This document shows, piece after piece, positions 23,092 through 33,979 of a DNA stretch of 43,781 bases. The stretch lies in the NCBI GenBank assembly GCA_028278625.1, contig JANQDY010000271.1, forward strand, positions 1 through 43,781. Reading direction: 5' to 3'. Every line of letters begins with the position of its first letter. Position 1 is the first letter of the stretch. The notes under the pieces are model-generated. The model was not told the origin of the DNA. It saw nothing but the letters and a program-made list of their open reading frames with translations, and did no database searches. A program made the position numbers and the translations under genes. The DNA comes from Thermodesulfobacteriota bacterium. Its GTDB lineage: Bacteria > Desulfobacterota > DSM-4660 > Desulfatiglandales > Desulfatiglandaceae.

Positions 23092-24052
23092 TTTCAATCT
23101 CCTTTCCAAGAGCCTTCGGTCTGATTTTATCCAGGAGCGGGTTGGCCATGTTCAGCATGAGAAGGGCAAATACCACGCCGTCCACCATGGCGCCGATATT
23201 CCGAATGAGCACCGTCAAAAATCCCGCCAGACCGCCGTAAATGAGCATGGGAATAAAATTGACCGGGGAAGAGGAGTCCTCGGTGGCCAGGAAAAATGCG
23301 CCGATCAGCGTGTATCCGGTCAAAAGGTGAAAAAACGGTCCGGCATAGACCTCCGGGTTGGCCGCATTAAAGATAAGGGCCGTAATGAAAACACCCACCA
23401 GAAAGGAAAGGGAGATTTCCCAGCGGATAAAACCCCTGAGAATCAAATAGATCCCTCCGGCGATCAGGCCGAGTCCGAATGTAGCACCGATGCCGCCGGG
23501 CTGGCAGCCCATGAGAAGACCTCCGATGGTGAAGTCTGAAACCGATTCCACGCCGAAGTGTTTTAGGGTGGCCAGGGGGTAAACCATTGGAAATCCCAGT
23601 TCGTAATTCACGAGGGCCTCATCGAAATCCAAGACCCCTTTCCAGGAAAGAAAGATCATGGCAATGGCGACCAGGGCCGGATTGAGCGGGTTGCAGCCGA
23701 TACCGCCGTAGATCTGCTTGCCCACCACGATGGCCAGAAAGGTACCGATGAGCACTACCCACCAAGGTGTGGCTGCCGGAAGGAGCATGGCGAACATCAG
23801 CCCGATGACGGCGGCGTTGCCGTCGCCGATACTGACCGGCTTTCGCATGATCAAGTTCATGATGAGTTCCCAGATAATGGCACAGGATATGGAAAAGGTG
23901 ACCACACCCAGGGCCGGTGCTCCGTATTGAAAGATCCCCAGGAGCACGGCGGGAACGGCAGCCAGCATGATATGATAGCTTTTTTCGGCAATGCTGCTGC
24001 CATTGTGCCAGTAAGGGGCGTGGGAACTGACAAACAGCTTGCGATTATCCAT
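23084..24052 (-). CDS. rnfD: Rnf/Rsx electron transport complex subunit D
   Basis: Membrane subunit of 322 aa with about nine to ten hydrophobic helices, related to NqrB. It opens with a short cytoplasmic stretch (SSHAPYWHNGSSIAEKSYHI), followed by helices, and contains the DGNAAVIGLMFAMLLPAATP loop common in RnfD. A GGIGATFGL loop lies where homologues carry the covalent FMN threonine, but I cannot confirm the exact site without an alignment. The ATG at 24052 overlaps the end of rnfC by 8 bp; the open frame extends to 24070. With RnfG it forms the flavin path across the membrane. Confidence 0.94.
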   Translation of the reverse strand: MDNRKLFVSSHAPYWHNGSSIAEKSYHIMLAAVPAVLLGIFQYGAPALGVVTFSISCAIIWELIMNLIMRKPVSIGDGNAAVIGLMFAMLLPAATPWWVVLIGTFLAIVVGKQIYGGIGCNPLNPALVAIAMIFLSWKGVLDFDEALVNYELGFPMVYPLATLKHFGVESVSDFTIGGLLMGCQPGGIGATFGLGLIAGGIYLILRGFIRWEISLSFLVGVFITALIFNAANPEVYAGPFFHLLTGYTLIGAFFLATEDSSSPVNFIPMLIYGGLAGFLTVLIRNIGAMVDGVVFALLMLNMANPLLDKIRPKALGKEIENA

Positions 24053-25334
24053 GAGCGTCTTCCTCCTCATTTTCCATCAGCGACAGTTCATATTTCCCCA
24101 ACATGATATAGTGAAAAACAGGGATTTTCGCTTCGCATACGTAACTGCAGAGCCCGCATTCAATGCAGGCGTAAAGGTCGTATTCTCTGGCGGCTTCTTC
24201 AAAGTGGCTGTTTTCAAGGAGGCGAACCAGCATGTTCACGGGGATTTGGACCGGACACGCCCTGATACATTCACCGCAGTTGATACAGGGATCATTGGCA
24301 TTTAGAACCAGCTCCTCCCTCCCCTGCACTAAAACCGCATCAGTATCTTGTAAAACGGGCGTTTCCTCGGTATGGACACTTATTCCCGTCATGGGGCCGC
24401 CCATGACCAGTCTGTCGCCCTGTTCCAATGGAATATTAAGGGCTTCCAAAACCGAATGGACCGGTGTGCCGATGCGGACTCTTACCATTTGGGTTTTTTC
24501 GTTTTTTCCGATAACCGTCACCACTTTGGTAACAGGTGGTTTTCCTTCTTCCACGGCGGATTTAAGGGCAGCCACTCCTTCCGCCGTTATAAATCCCACC
24601 CCAAGGGACGTGCTCTCCGAGCCCGCGGGCACCACCTTCTTCAATATATCTTTCATGATCATTTTGGGAAGACTGTTGGGGTAGTCCGGCGTGACGGTTC
24701 GAACCTCGGCGCCCGATTTTGCCGCTTCCGAACTCAGATACGGCGGCACCACGAGAATGATTTTCGGGTTTCCGGTTATTTTCTTAAGGGTCTCAATGCC
24801 TGCTTTGAGATCATCGGCTTTGGATTTGACAATCCATTGCTGGGTGGTAACCAGAAGGTCCTTGTCCATGCCGTTAATGACAATGGTGTCCAGAGGCTTT
24901 TCCGGATGAACCAGTTCGTCCAAATTGGACATGCCCGGCAGTCCGCTCAAGTATTTTTGAGCTTTTCCCGGGTCCAGAGACCGGACCGCTTCGGTGTAAT
25001 CAGAAGCCTGGTCATCCTTTTCGGAAACATCGATGCTGACCGAAAGCAGGGGCTTCCCCATGTAATCCTTCTTCCTTGTAATACCCGCAATGGAACCTGA
25101 CACCGTTGAGGTAAAAGCTGCCCCGGAAAATGGCGAGACCCTCAGATTCTGTCCGATTTTCACTTCATCGCCCACTTGAAGTGCCAGGTCACTGCTGGCA
25201 GGATAGGGCGCTTCCGCAAATAAAACGGCCCTTTTTGACAGGGGAATATCTTTTATGCCATCCGCATCCAGCCCGTCAATGCCGGCATAATTTAATTTGG
25301 GCTTTCCACAACCGAAGAACGGTCTTCTTATCAT
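24045..25334 (-). CDS. rnfC: Rnf/Rsx electron transport complex subunit C
   Basis: Peripheral cytoplasmic subunit of 429 aa that in the family carries FMN/NADH binding and two [4Fe-4S] clusters. The clusters are shown by CINCGECIRACP and CIECGLCSYVCE in the C-terminal third; the sliding SLBB-type domain is suggested by VRIGTPVHSVLEAL and GDRLVMGGPMTG. The N-terminal RnfC barrel contains VGDEVKIGQNL. The ATG at 25334 has GGGAGGAAATT before it, much better than the longer frame to 25418. It follows the cytochrome gene by 68 bp and overlaps rnfD by 8 bp. NADH oxidation or NAD+ reduction is expected from the family. Confidence 0.95.
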   Translation of the reverse strand: MIRRPFFGCGKPKLNYAGIDGLDADGIKDIPLSKRAVLFAEAPYPASSDLALQVGDEVKIGQNLRVSPFSGAAFTSTVSGSIAGITRKKDYMGKPLLSVSIDVSEKDDQASDYTEAVRSLDPGKAQKYLSGLPGMSNLDELVHPEKPLDTIVINGMDKDLLVTTQQWIVKSKADDLKAGIETLKKITGNPKIILVVPPYLSSEAAKSGAEVRTVTPDYPNSLPKMIMKDILKKVVPAGSESTSLGVGFITAEGVAALKSAVEEGKPPVTKVVTVIGKNEKTQMVRVRIGTPVHSVLEALNIPLEQGDRLVMGGPMTGISVHTEETPVLQDTDAVLVQGREELVLNANDPCINCGECIRACPVQIPVNMLVRLLENSHFEEAAREYDLYACIECGLCSYVCEAKIPVFHYIMLGKYELSLMENEEEDAHG

Positions 25335-25402
25335 AATTTCCTCCCACCCATGATAACCATTCCCATCAGCACATGGGTAACAGACGCTAGCGTAAAAGAA
25401 GG

Positions 25403-25777
25403 CTACATTGCATGACACCCACTACAATCCACCGGTCCCATGCCACCTTCATCATGGCAGTCCTTGCATTGACCATGGAGTACGTCCACCCGTTTCGGTG
25501 CATCCTCTCCTTCCGGATCGTGACATTCGCTGCAGGCTGCCGGGATGTCGCCTTCTTCCTCAATATCGTGATGGCAGTCAGCGCAGTCGATGGCATAGCC
25601 ATCTTCCGAAAAGTGGGCTTTGTGGTCAAAGAGCACTTTACCGCCCGTATTCTTGAACATGATCCTGATGGGATTCTCCGGGGGTTCCTTTTCCAGGGCC
25701 GCGTAGCAGACCACGCCGACCAGCAGGAATACTGCCGCCATTATATAGGCAACGGTTCGATACTTCCTATTATCCAT
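25403..25777 (-). CDS. Membrane-anchored tetraheme cytochrome (class III type), Rnf-associated
   Basis: Periplasmic c-type cytochrome of 124 aa held by an N-terminal helix or uncleaved signal (residues 8-28). Four CxxCH heme sites are seen: CADCH (65-69), CSECH (82-86), CKDCH (104-108) and CSGCH (118-122). Exactly four other histidines remain in the protein (52, 55, 70, 101), enough for bis-His ligation of all four hemes as in cytochrome c3. It is the first gene of the rnf operon. Multiheme cytochromes are known at this position in Methanosarcina acetivorans and some sulfate reducers, where they move electrons between Rnf and periplasmic partners. AAGGAAAA precedes the ATG at 25777. Confidence 0.92.
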   Translation of the reverse strand: MDNRKYRTVAYIMAAVFLLVGVVCYAALEKEPPENPIRIMFKNTGGKVLFDHKAHFSEDGYAIDCADCHHDIEEEGDIPAACSECHDPEGEDAPKRVDVLHGQCKDCHDEGGMGPVDCSGCHAM

Positions 25778-25872
25778 GATGATTTTCCTTAAAGTCCCAG
25801 AATTGCCCTATGGCACCATAAAAATCGGGATTGCCAAAATAATCCGAATCTCTCCCGCGTAAATTAGCAAAC

Positions 25873-25902
25873 CTTTTACAGAAAAGAGAATCGCCTTGTC
25901 AA
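25873..25902 (-). promoter_or_regulatory. Possible promoter of the cytochrome-rnf operon
   Basis: On the minus strand TTGACA (25897-25902) is followed after 18 bp by TAAAAG (25873-25878). It lies about 95 bp before the cytochrome start. The -10 box matches poorly, so this is tentative. Confidence 0.35.
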
Positions 25903-25948
25903 GAATGTTTTGACCTTTCCAACGGGGGAAACCGAAAAAGCTAACTGC

Positions 25949-25977
25949 TTGACAGCACAGGCAGGTTTTGTTAGAAG
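25949..25977 (+). promoter_or_regulatory. Predicted promoter of the 26,053 radical SAM gene
   Basis: TTGACA at 25949-25954 and TAGAAG at 25972-25977 with a 17-bp spacer, about 75 bp before the start codon. Together with the possible minus-strand promoter at 25873-25902 it would make this 275-bp gap a divergent control region. Confidence 0.45.
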
Positions 25978-26052
25978 CGTTCAGAACCACTGAGTGCTAT
26001 TGACCTTTTTCAATCAGATTTTTTCCTTTCATGCTTCAAACAGCTGTTTCCT

Positions 26053-26928
26053 ATGCACTATGAAGGGCCCATTTACCGTCCTCCCAGCGAAGCGGACAGC
26101 CTGCTTATACAGGCCACGGTAGGCTGCCCTCACAACAAATGTACTTTCTGCATGGTATATAAAAAAGGTCCCCGTTTTCGAGTGCGGTCCCTTTCAGGCA
26201 TTGAAGCGGATCTCAGGGAAGCTCGGAAAAACCTTGGCGCCGGGGTCCGGACCCTCTTCTTTCCGGCGGGGAACACCATTGCCATGCCCACTGAGGGCTT
26301 GATTCGCATATGCAGTCTGGCACACGATCTATTCCCCCATCTGGAGAGGATTACGGTTTACGGATCTTCTCAGTACATTCACCGAAAAGGCCTTTCGGAG
26401 CTGTCCAGACTCAAAAAGGCCGGTTTGACAAGGATTCACGTGGGACTCGAAAGCGGAGATGATGAAGTGCTTAAAAGCATCAAAAAGGGAACCGATGCGG
26501 CCGAACAGTTGGAGGCCGGCTTGTGGGCCAAAGAGGCGGGTATTGAATTAAGCGTTTACGTACTCCTGGGAATTGGTGGCCGCGAAAGGTCACACTCCCA
26601 CGCGCGTCATACCGCAATGATTCTAAATGGGTTGAATCCCGACTTCATCCGCGTGCGCACTTTCCTTCCAAAAGTGAATACCCTGATGTTGCACCAGATT
26701 CATAAAGGCAGATTCCGGATCCTCTCTCCCCATGAGGTGCTGGCGGAACTCGAAAGCATCATTGGGCGGCTCACGGTAACTTCAAAGGTTCGAAGCGATC
26801 ATTACACCAACTATCTGGATGTTTCCGGGGATATGCCGTCGGACAGGGAGCGAATGCTCCATGTCATTCAAAAAGGGCGCACGCGGGACGAAGGGTTTTT
26901 CAGACCCATTTACGTGGGAACCCAATGA
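26053..26928 (+). CDS. Radical SAM protein of unknown substrate
   Basis: Radical S-adenosylmethionine enzyme of 291 aa. The cluster motif is CPHNKCTFC (Cys 25, 30, 33), that is Cx4Cx2C, which differs from the usual Cx3Cx2C spacing by one residue. Further family segments are TRIHVGLESGDDEVL, typical of Elp3/MiaB/NifB-type barrels, and SVYVLLGIGG. There is no C-terminal cobalamin, TRAM or extra cluster domain. The ATG at 26053 has no visible Shine-Dalgarno. It stands alone between the rnf operon (divergent) and the ppx-guaBA run. The substrate is not predictable. Confidence 0.85.
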   Translation: MHYEGPIYRPPSEADSLLIQATVGCPHNKCTFCMVYKKGPRFRVRSLSGIEADLREARKNLGAGVRTLFFPAGNTIAMPTEGLIRICSLAHDLFPHLERITVYGSSQYIHRKGLSELSRLKKAGLTRIHVGLESGDDEVLKSIKKGTDAAEQLEAGLWAKEAGIELSVYVLLGIGGRERSHSHARHTAMILNGLNPDFIRVRTFLPKVNTLMLHQIHKGRFRILSPHEVLAELESIIGRLTVTSKVRSDHYTNYLDVSGDMPSDRERMLHVIQKGRTRDEGFFRPIYVGTQ

Positions 26929-26992
26929 ACGGATGTGATGCCACTTGGTTCATGAAAGGCGGAAACAATCTGTTTGTGAAACCGCCCGTGGC

Positions 26993-27020
26993 TTGAAAAT
27001 GTCTATTTAATTGTTACTAT
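26993..27020 (+). promoter_or_regulatory. Predicted promoter of the ppx-guaB-guaA run
   Basis: TTGAAA at 26993-26998 and TACTAT at 27015-27020 with a 16-bp spacer. The start codon at 27030 lies only 9 bp beyond the -10 box and no Shine-Dalgarno precedes it, so a transcript starting at the usual distance would be almost leaderless. Confidence 0.5.
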
Positions 27021-27029
27021 GCACCGATT

Positions 27030-29424
<2,395 letters not shown>

Positions 29425-29454
29425 CGCGCACGAACAGGATTCAGGTGTTGAACT

Positions 29455-31005
29455 ATGGATATCTTCAAGGAAAAAATTCTGATTTTGGACTTTGGTTCGC
29501 AGTATACGCAGCTCATTGCCAGAAGGGTGCGGGAGGCAAAGGTCTATTGTGAAATTCATCCCTTTAATATGGCCCTTGATGCCATTTTGGCCTTTTCACC
29601 CAAGGGCATTATTCTATCCGGGGGGCCCGCCAGTATCTACGACGAAGGAGCACCCTTTGCCGATGCGGGGATCTTTGAAATCGGTGTTCCGGTGCTGGGC
29701 ATCTGCTACGGCATGCAGTTTCTGACCCGTTTGCGGGGCGGTGAAGTGGCCCTGTCCGGAGACCGTGAGTACGGAAATGCCACAATGACCATATCGGACG
29801 ACAAGGATCTTTTTCATGGATTTGAGAAGGCGGATGAATGGACCGTGTGGATGAGTCACGGAGACCGCATCGAACGGATGCCCGACGGATATCAGGTCCT
29901 TGCCAGCAGCAAGAACAGTCCCGTTGCGGCAATGGTTGATCCGTCGCGACGGTTTTTCGGGGTCCAGTTCCACCCGGAGGTGGCCCACACGCCCGAAGGT
30001 CCCAAGATTCTGGCCAATTTTCTGTTTCGTATCTGCGGGTGCGATCCGTCCTGGACCATGGCTTCCTTTGTGAAGAGAACAGTGGAGAACCTGCGAAAAG
30101 AGCTGGGGGATGAACGGGTGATTTGCGGGCTGTCGGGCGGTGTGGATTCATCGGTGACGGCGGTGCTTCTAAATGAAGCCATCGGGAATCATCTCTCCTG
30201 CATTCTCGTGGACAACGGCCTTTTAAGAAAGGATGAAGCCCGGAAAGTAGTGGAAATTTTTCAGGAATACTATGGGATTGATCTCCACCTGGTGGATGCT
30301 TCCGACCATTTTCTGGATTGTCTCAAAGGGGTCACCGACCCGGAAGAGAAACGGAAGATCATCGGCCGAGAATTCATTCACATCTTTGAAAGGAAAGCGG
30401 CCGAATTGGGGTCGGCCCGGTATCTGGCCCAGGGCACATTGTACCCGGACGTGATCGAAAGTGTCTCTTTTAAAGGACCTTCCGCCACCATCAAGAGCCA
30501 TCACAATGTGGGCGGATTGCCCGAAGTGATGAAACTGAAGCTGGTGGAACCCCTGAGGGAGCTGTTTAAGGATGAGGTGCGCGAGGTGGGGATTGAGCTG
30601 GGGCTACCGCGGGAACTGGTCATGCGCCAGCCTTTTCCCGGTCCCGGCCTTGCCATCAGAATCCTGGGACAAGTCACGGTCGAAAGACTGGCGATTCTGC
30701 GGGCCGCCGATGTGATCGTGCTGGACGAAATCAAGATGGCCGGGCTCTATGAAAAGGTGTGGCAGTCTTTTGCGGTCCTCCTGCCGGTTCGTACCGTCGG
30801 GGTCATGGGCGATGAACGCACCTATGAAAACGTCATTGCCGTGCGCGTTGTGGACAGCCTCGATGCCATGACCGCCGACTGGTCGAAGATCCCCTACGAG
30901 GTCATGGGCAGAATCAGCAACCGGATCATCAACAGTGTCAAGGGAGTGAATCGCGTGGTCTATGACATCTCCTCAAAACCGCCGGGCACCATCGAATGGG
31001 AATGA
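29455..31005 (+). CDS. guaA: GMP synthase (glutamine-hydrolysing)
   Basis: Cytoplasmic two-domain enzyme that aminates XMP to GMP with glutamine; 516 aa, full length. The class I glutamine amidotransferase domain (1-195) has [11 protein letters not shown], the nucleophile in GICYGMQ and the His-Glu pair in FHPEVAHT. The ATP pyrophosphatase domain follows with the P-loop [12 protein letters not shown], and the C-terminal dimerisation domain ends in the conserved [14 protein letters not shown]. It lies 30 bp after guaB and 22 bp before the antiporter gene, so one operon is likely. Confidence 0.97.
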   Translation: MDIFKEKILILDFGSQYTQLIARRVREAKVYCEIHPFNMALDAILAFSPKGIILSGGPASIYDEGAPFADAGIFEIGVPVLGICYGMQFLTRLRGGEVALSGDREYGNATMTISDDKDLFHGFEKADEWTVWMSHGDRIERMPDGYQVLASSKNSPVAAMVDPSRRFFGVQFHPEVAHTPEGPKILANFLFRICGCDPSWTMASFVKRTVENLRKELGDERVICGLSGGVDSSVTAVLLNEAIGNHLSCILVDNGLLRKDEARKVVEIFQEYYGIDLHLVDASDHFLDCLKGVTDPEEKRKIIGREFIHIFERKAAELGSARYLAQGTLYPDVIESVSFKGPSATIKSHHNVGGLPEVMKLKLVEPLRELFKDEVREVGIELGLPRELVMRQPFPGPGLAIRILGQVTVERLAILRAADVIVLDEIKMAGLYEKVWQSFAVLLPVRTVGVMGDERTYENVIAVRVVDSLDAMTADWSKIPYEVMGRISNRIINSVKGVNRVVYDISSKPPGTIEWE

Positions 31006-31027
31006 TAGATCGAATTAGGAGGAACAG

Positions 31028-32377
31028 ATGACCGCCAACGAAGCCAAGAAGATCGGCGTATTCGGTGCCTCGGCCATTGTGGCCGGCAATATGATGGGTT
31101 CCGGTATTGCCCTGCTACCCTCAAACCTCGCCAAGATCGGTTCCATTTCCATCATCGCATGGGGGATCGTCGGCTTCGGGGCTTTGGCGCTGGCATTTGT
31201 CTATGCCAGGCTGGGCACGGAAAACCCTCAGGCAGGGGGCCCGGTGGCTTATGCCGGGGAGGTTTCGCCGATTCTGGGGTTTCAGACCGGGGTCCTCTAT
31301 TTCCATGCCAACTGGATCGGGAATCTGGCCATTGCCATCACCGGAGTGGACTACCTTTCCGTCTTCTTCCCCATCCTGACCCATCCCGTTCCGGCGGGAA
31401 TCGCCACCATCGCCGTCATCTGGCTTTTTACGGGCATCAATCTTCTGGAAGCGACCTGGATTGGTAAGCTGGTTTCCATCGGTGTCATTCTCCTTCTGAT
31501 TCCGGTATTCCTGACAGGCACCTATGGATGGGTATTTTTCAAATCAAGCCAGTTCACGGCCAATTGGGTGGCAGGCGGACAAACGCCCTCGGGGGCCGTG
31601 ATGGCGGCAATAATCCTTTGCATCTGGAGTTTCATCGGGGTTGAGAGCGCTTCCGTTGGGGCGGGTGTGGTGAAGAACCCCAAAAGAACCGTACCCCTTT
31701 CCACCATGATCGGCACCTGTGTGGCGGGTCTGGTCTATGTGCTGAGCTGCACGGCCATGTCCGGCATGTTTCCGGCGGCGGATGTGGCAAAATCAGGGGC
31801 TCCCTTTTCCCTGGCGGCCGGTCACATGTTCGGAGACTGGGCACCCAAACTGGTTTCGGCGGTGGTGGCCTTTGCGTGCCTCTGTTCACTGGGATCCTGG
31901 ATGCTGCTGGTGTCCCAGGCGGGTGCCAGGGCGGCAAGGGATGGAACCCTTCCCAATATTTTCGGCAAAACAAACAAAAAAGGCATACCGGCACGGGGCA
32001 TCGTTCTGACGTCCCTGTTCATGACGGTCCTTATGGGAGTTCTCATGCTCGTATCCAAGGGGGGCAACACCCAGGAGGTTTTCGGTCACATTGCCAGCAT
32101 TGCCGTGTTGTTGACCCTTCCCCCTTACCTCTATTCCGCATTGAACCTCATCAGCCTTCACGGTTTCAGGGACCGGCGGGCTGTTGTGCCCCTCGGAGCT
32201 TCCATCCTGGCCTGCGCCTTCTGTTTTGTGGCCCTGGCCGGCGCAACCCGTGCCTATCTGGCGGCAGCGGTGGTGGTCATGCTGGGGGTGTTCATCTTCT
32301 ACGTGGGGAAGGATCGCACGGAGTTTAAACGGCGGATGGCAGAAAATACGAAACATCAGACCGGAGGTGCTGCATAG
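31028..32377 (+). CDS. APC-family antiporter resembling AdiC/PotE
   Basis: Inner-membrane transporter of 449 aa with about twelve helices. It resembles E. coli AdiC (arginine/agmatine) and PotE (ornithine/putrescine) closely: the substrate loop GNMMGSGIALLPSNLA, the GFQTGVLYFHANWIGNLAI helix, and WSFIGVESASVGAGVVKNP, which contains the gating Trp and is nearly identical in AdiC. A second Trp is in LGSWMLLVSQ. AGGAGG stands 5 nt before the ATG. The matching decarboxylase is not in the window, so the substrate (basic amino acid or polyamine) and exchange partner are inferred. It is followed without a gap by a porin gene, which could supply the same solute across the outer membrane. Confidence 0.88.
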   Translation: MTANEAKKIGVFGASAIVAGNMMGSGIALLPSNLAKIGSISIIAWGIVGFGALALAFVYARLGTENPQAGGPVAYAGEVSPILGFQTGVLYFHANWIGNLAIAITGVDYLSVFFPILTHPVPAGIATIAVIWLFTGINLLEATWIGKLVSIGVILLLIPVFLTGTYGWVFFKSSQFTANWVAGGQTPSGAVMAAIILCIWSFIGVESASVGAGVVKNPKRTVPLSTMIGTCVAGLVYVLSCTAMSGMFPAADVAKSGAPFSLAAGHMFGDWAPKLVSAVVAFACLCSLGSWMLLVSQAGARAARDGTLPNIFGKTNKKGIPARGIVLTSLFMTVLMGVLMLVSKGGNTQEVFGHIASIAVLLTLPPYLYSALNLISLHGFRDRRAVVPLGASILACAFCFVALAGATRAYLAAAVVVMLGVFIFYVGKDRTEFKRRMAENTKHQTGGAA

Positions 32378-33898
32378 ATGAAGTGTGGAATTCTTCGCCT
32401 GTTTACCTTGGCGCTCCTTGGGGTGTTGGTGGTTGCCGTGCCCGTTCGGGGTGATGAGGTTTCAAACGAGGCCATGCAGGATGAAATCAGGGCACTGAAA
32501 GAGATGGTGCTGGAGCTACAGAAAAGGATTCAGCACCTTGAGGCTGAACGGGCAAACCTTGAGAGCAAGAAGGTGAGTGCCCAAGAGCCGGAAGCCGAAA
32601 AGAAAAGGGCCCGGAAGGCAGCAAAAAAGGCGCGAAAACCTCCGGCAAAAGGGGGATTGGACCACTTGCCGTCCAAAGAGACCAAAGAGAAAGAGACTGC
32701 CCAAGGAATGCTGCAAAAGAAAGCGCCACCGAAAGTGGGTGAAAAGCCCCCGGCACCTCTGGAACTGGCTGGACACGAAGTTCGCGTGGGTATTGAAGGC
32801 GCCATTCAGGCCGATGTGATTCACGATTTCAACGCAGTGGGGCTAAGTCCCGGCGATGGTGTTCCAAGGGAATTCATTACCGCCTACATTCCCGCGGGAG
32901 GACCCGCCGCCGAGATCACCAACCGCACCGCCTTAAGCCCCAACCAGAGTTATCTGACCGGATGGGCCGAAACCGACACGCCCTGGGGTCCGCTCCGGGT
33001 CTATGGAAATGTGAATCTCTTCGGATCCACCACGGAAGCCGAGTTTGAGATCTATAAGGCCTACGGGCAGTGGGGCTGGCTCAAGGCTGGCCTTGATTAC
33101 AGCATCTGGCTGAACCAGGCCGCCATTCCGAACACGCTCGATTTTGAGGGCCCCAATGCGGCGCCGGAGACCCGTTTCACCCAGGCAAGCCTCAAGATAC
33201 CGTTTCGCCCAAGCGCCGAAAAAAAAGCATTCTTTTTTACCGTCGGGGTTGAGGATGCCGACGGGGATATGACGTTGCCTCAAGGCACCAGCTCAGTGAA
33301 TCAGATTCCCTCGGTCATCGGAAAACTCTCCTACGAACCCGGCTGGACACAGATGGAGCTGGCGGGAATGTACCGCCGCCTGAGAGCCCAGGGAACAGAC
33401 TATGATCAGTCCGTCAATGGATGGGGTGTGAGCTTCAGCGGCAGTGTGGATACCTGGGGACATGACAGTTTTGTGTGGGGCATTGAATACGGCAGGGCCC
33501 TGGGAGCCTACATCCAGGACACCGCGGGACTGGGTCTGGACGCGGCGCCTGAATCGGCCACCAACTCCCATTTGAAGGCCATTCCGGCCTTTGGCTTTTG
33601 GGCCGGCTACCAGCACTGGTGGAACAAAGCCCTGCGGTCTTCGGCCACCTATGGCTTTGTGAATCTGGACAGCGATTTCAACGTGTTTCCGCAACCCAGC
33701 GGGACGGGTACTTATAAACAGACCCACTACGCATCCCTGAACCTGGTCTGGAGCCCCTGGCCCCCCTTTGATGTGGGGCTCGAGTATATGTACGGCCAAC
33801 GAACGGTAACGGACCCTACGGCCGTTGACGGCGGCACCACGGGTAGCAATCACCGTCTGCAGTTTACCATGCGCTGGAATTTTGACTGGGAGCGGTAG
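32378..33898 (+). CDS. DcaP-like outer-membrane porin with coiled-coil N-terminus
   Basis: Outer-membrane beta-barrel of 506 aa. A signal peptide (LFTLALLGVLVVAVPVRG) is followed by a coiled coil (about 30-65), a Lys/Ala/Pro-rich linker (about 70-125) and a barrel starting at VRVGIEGAIQADVIHDFNAV. The strands alternate aromatic and small residues up to the terminal RLQFTMRWNFDW. This layout matches DcaP-like trimeric porins. The protein ends WER instead of the usual terminal Phe/Trp. The ATG follows directly after the antiporter stop, with GGAGG 9 nt upstream inside that gene. The basic linker could contact peptidoglycan, an inference. Confidence 0.82.
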   Translation: MKCGILRLFTLALLGVLVVAVPVRGDEVSNEAMQDEIRALKEMVLELQKRIQHLEAERANLESKKVSAQEPEAEKKRARKAAKKARKPPAKGGLDHLPSKETKEKETAQGMLQKKAPPKVGEKPPAPLELAGHEVRVGIEGAIQADVIHDFNAVGLSPGDGVPREFITAYIPAGGPAAEITNRTALSPNQSYLTGWAETDTPWGPLRVYGNVNLFGSTTEAEFEIYKAYGQWGWLKAGLDYSIWLNQAAIPNTLDFEGPNAAPETRFTQASLKIPFRPSAEKKAFFFTVGVEDADGDMTLPQGTSSVNQIPSVIGKLSYEPGWTQMELAGMYRRLRAQGTDYDQSVNGWGVSFSGSVDTWGHDSFVWGIEYGRALGAYIQDTAGLGLDAAPESATNSHLKAIPAFGFWAGYQHWWNKALRSSATYGFVNLDSDFNVFPQPSGTGTYKQTHYASLNLVWSPWPPFDVGLEYMYGQRTVTDPTAVDGGTTGSNHRLQFTMRWNFDWER

Positions 33899-33979
33899 GG
33901 AAACCGGCCGCCCATGCGTGAGAGTCCCTGGAAGGCTTTGAAACCGAGGCGTCTGAATCCTGAAAAACAGTGATTTGGC

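Noticed and set aside
25808..25990. 60-residue minus-strand frame upstream of the cytochrome
   Set aside because: Lies in the divergent promoter region and has no features.
26958..26986. GGCGG..CCGCC inverted repeat after the radical SAM gene
   Set aside because: Stem is interrupted and no T tract follows, so I do not call it a terminator.
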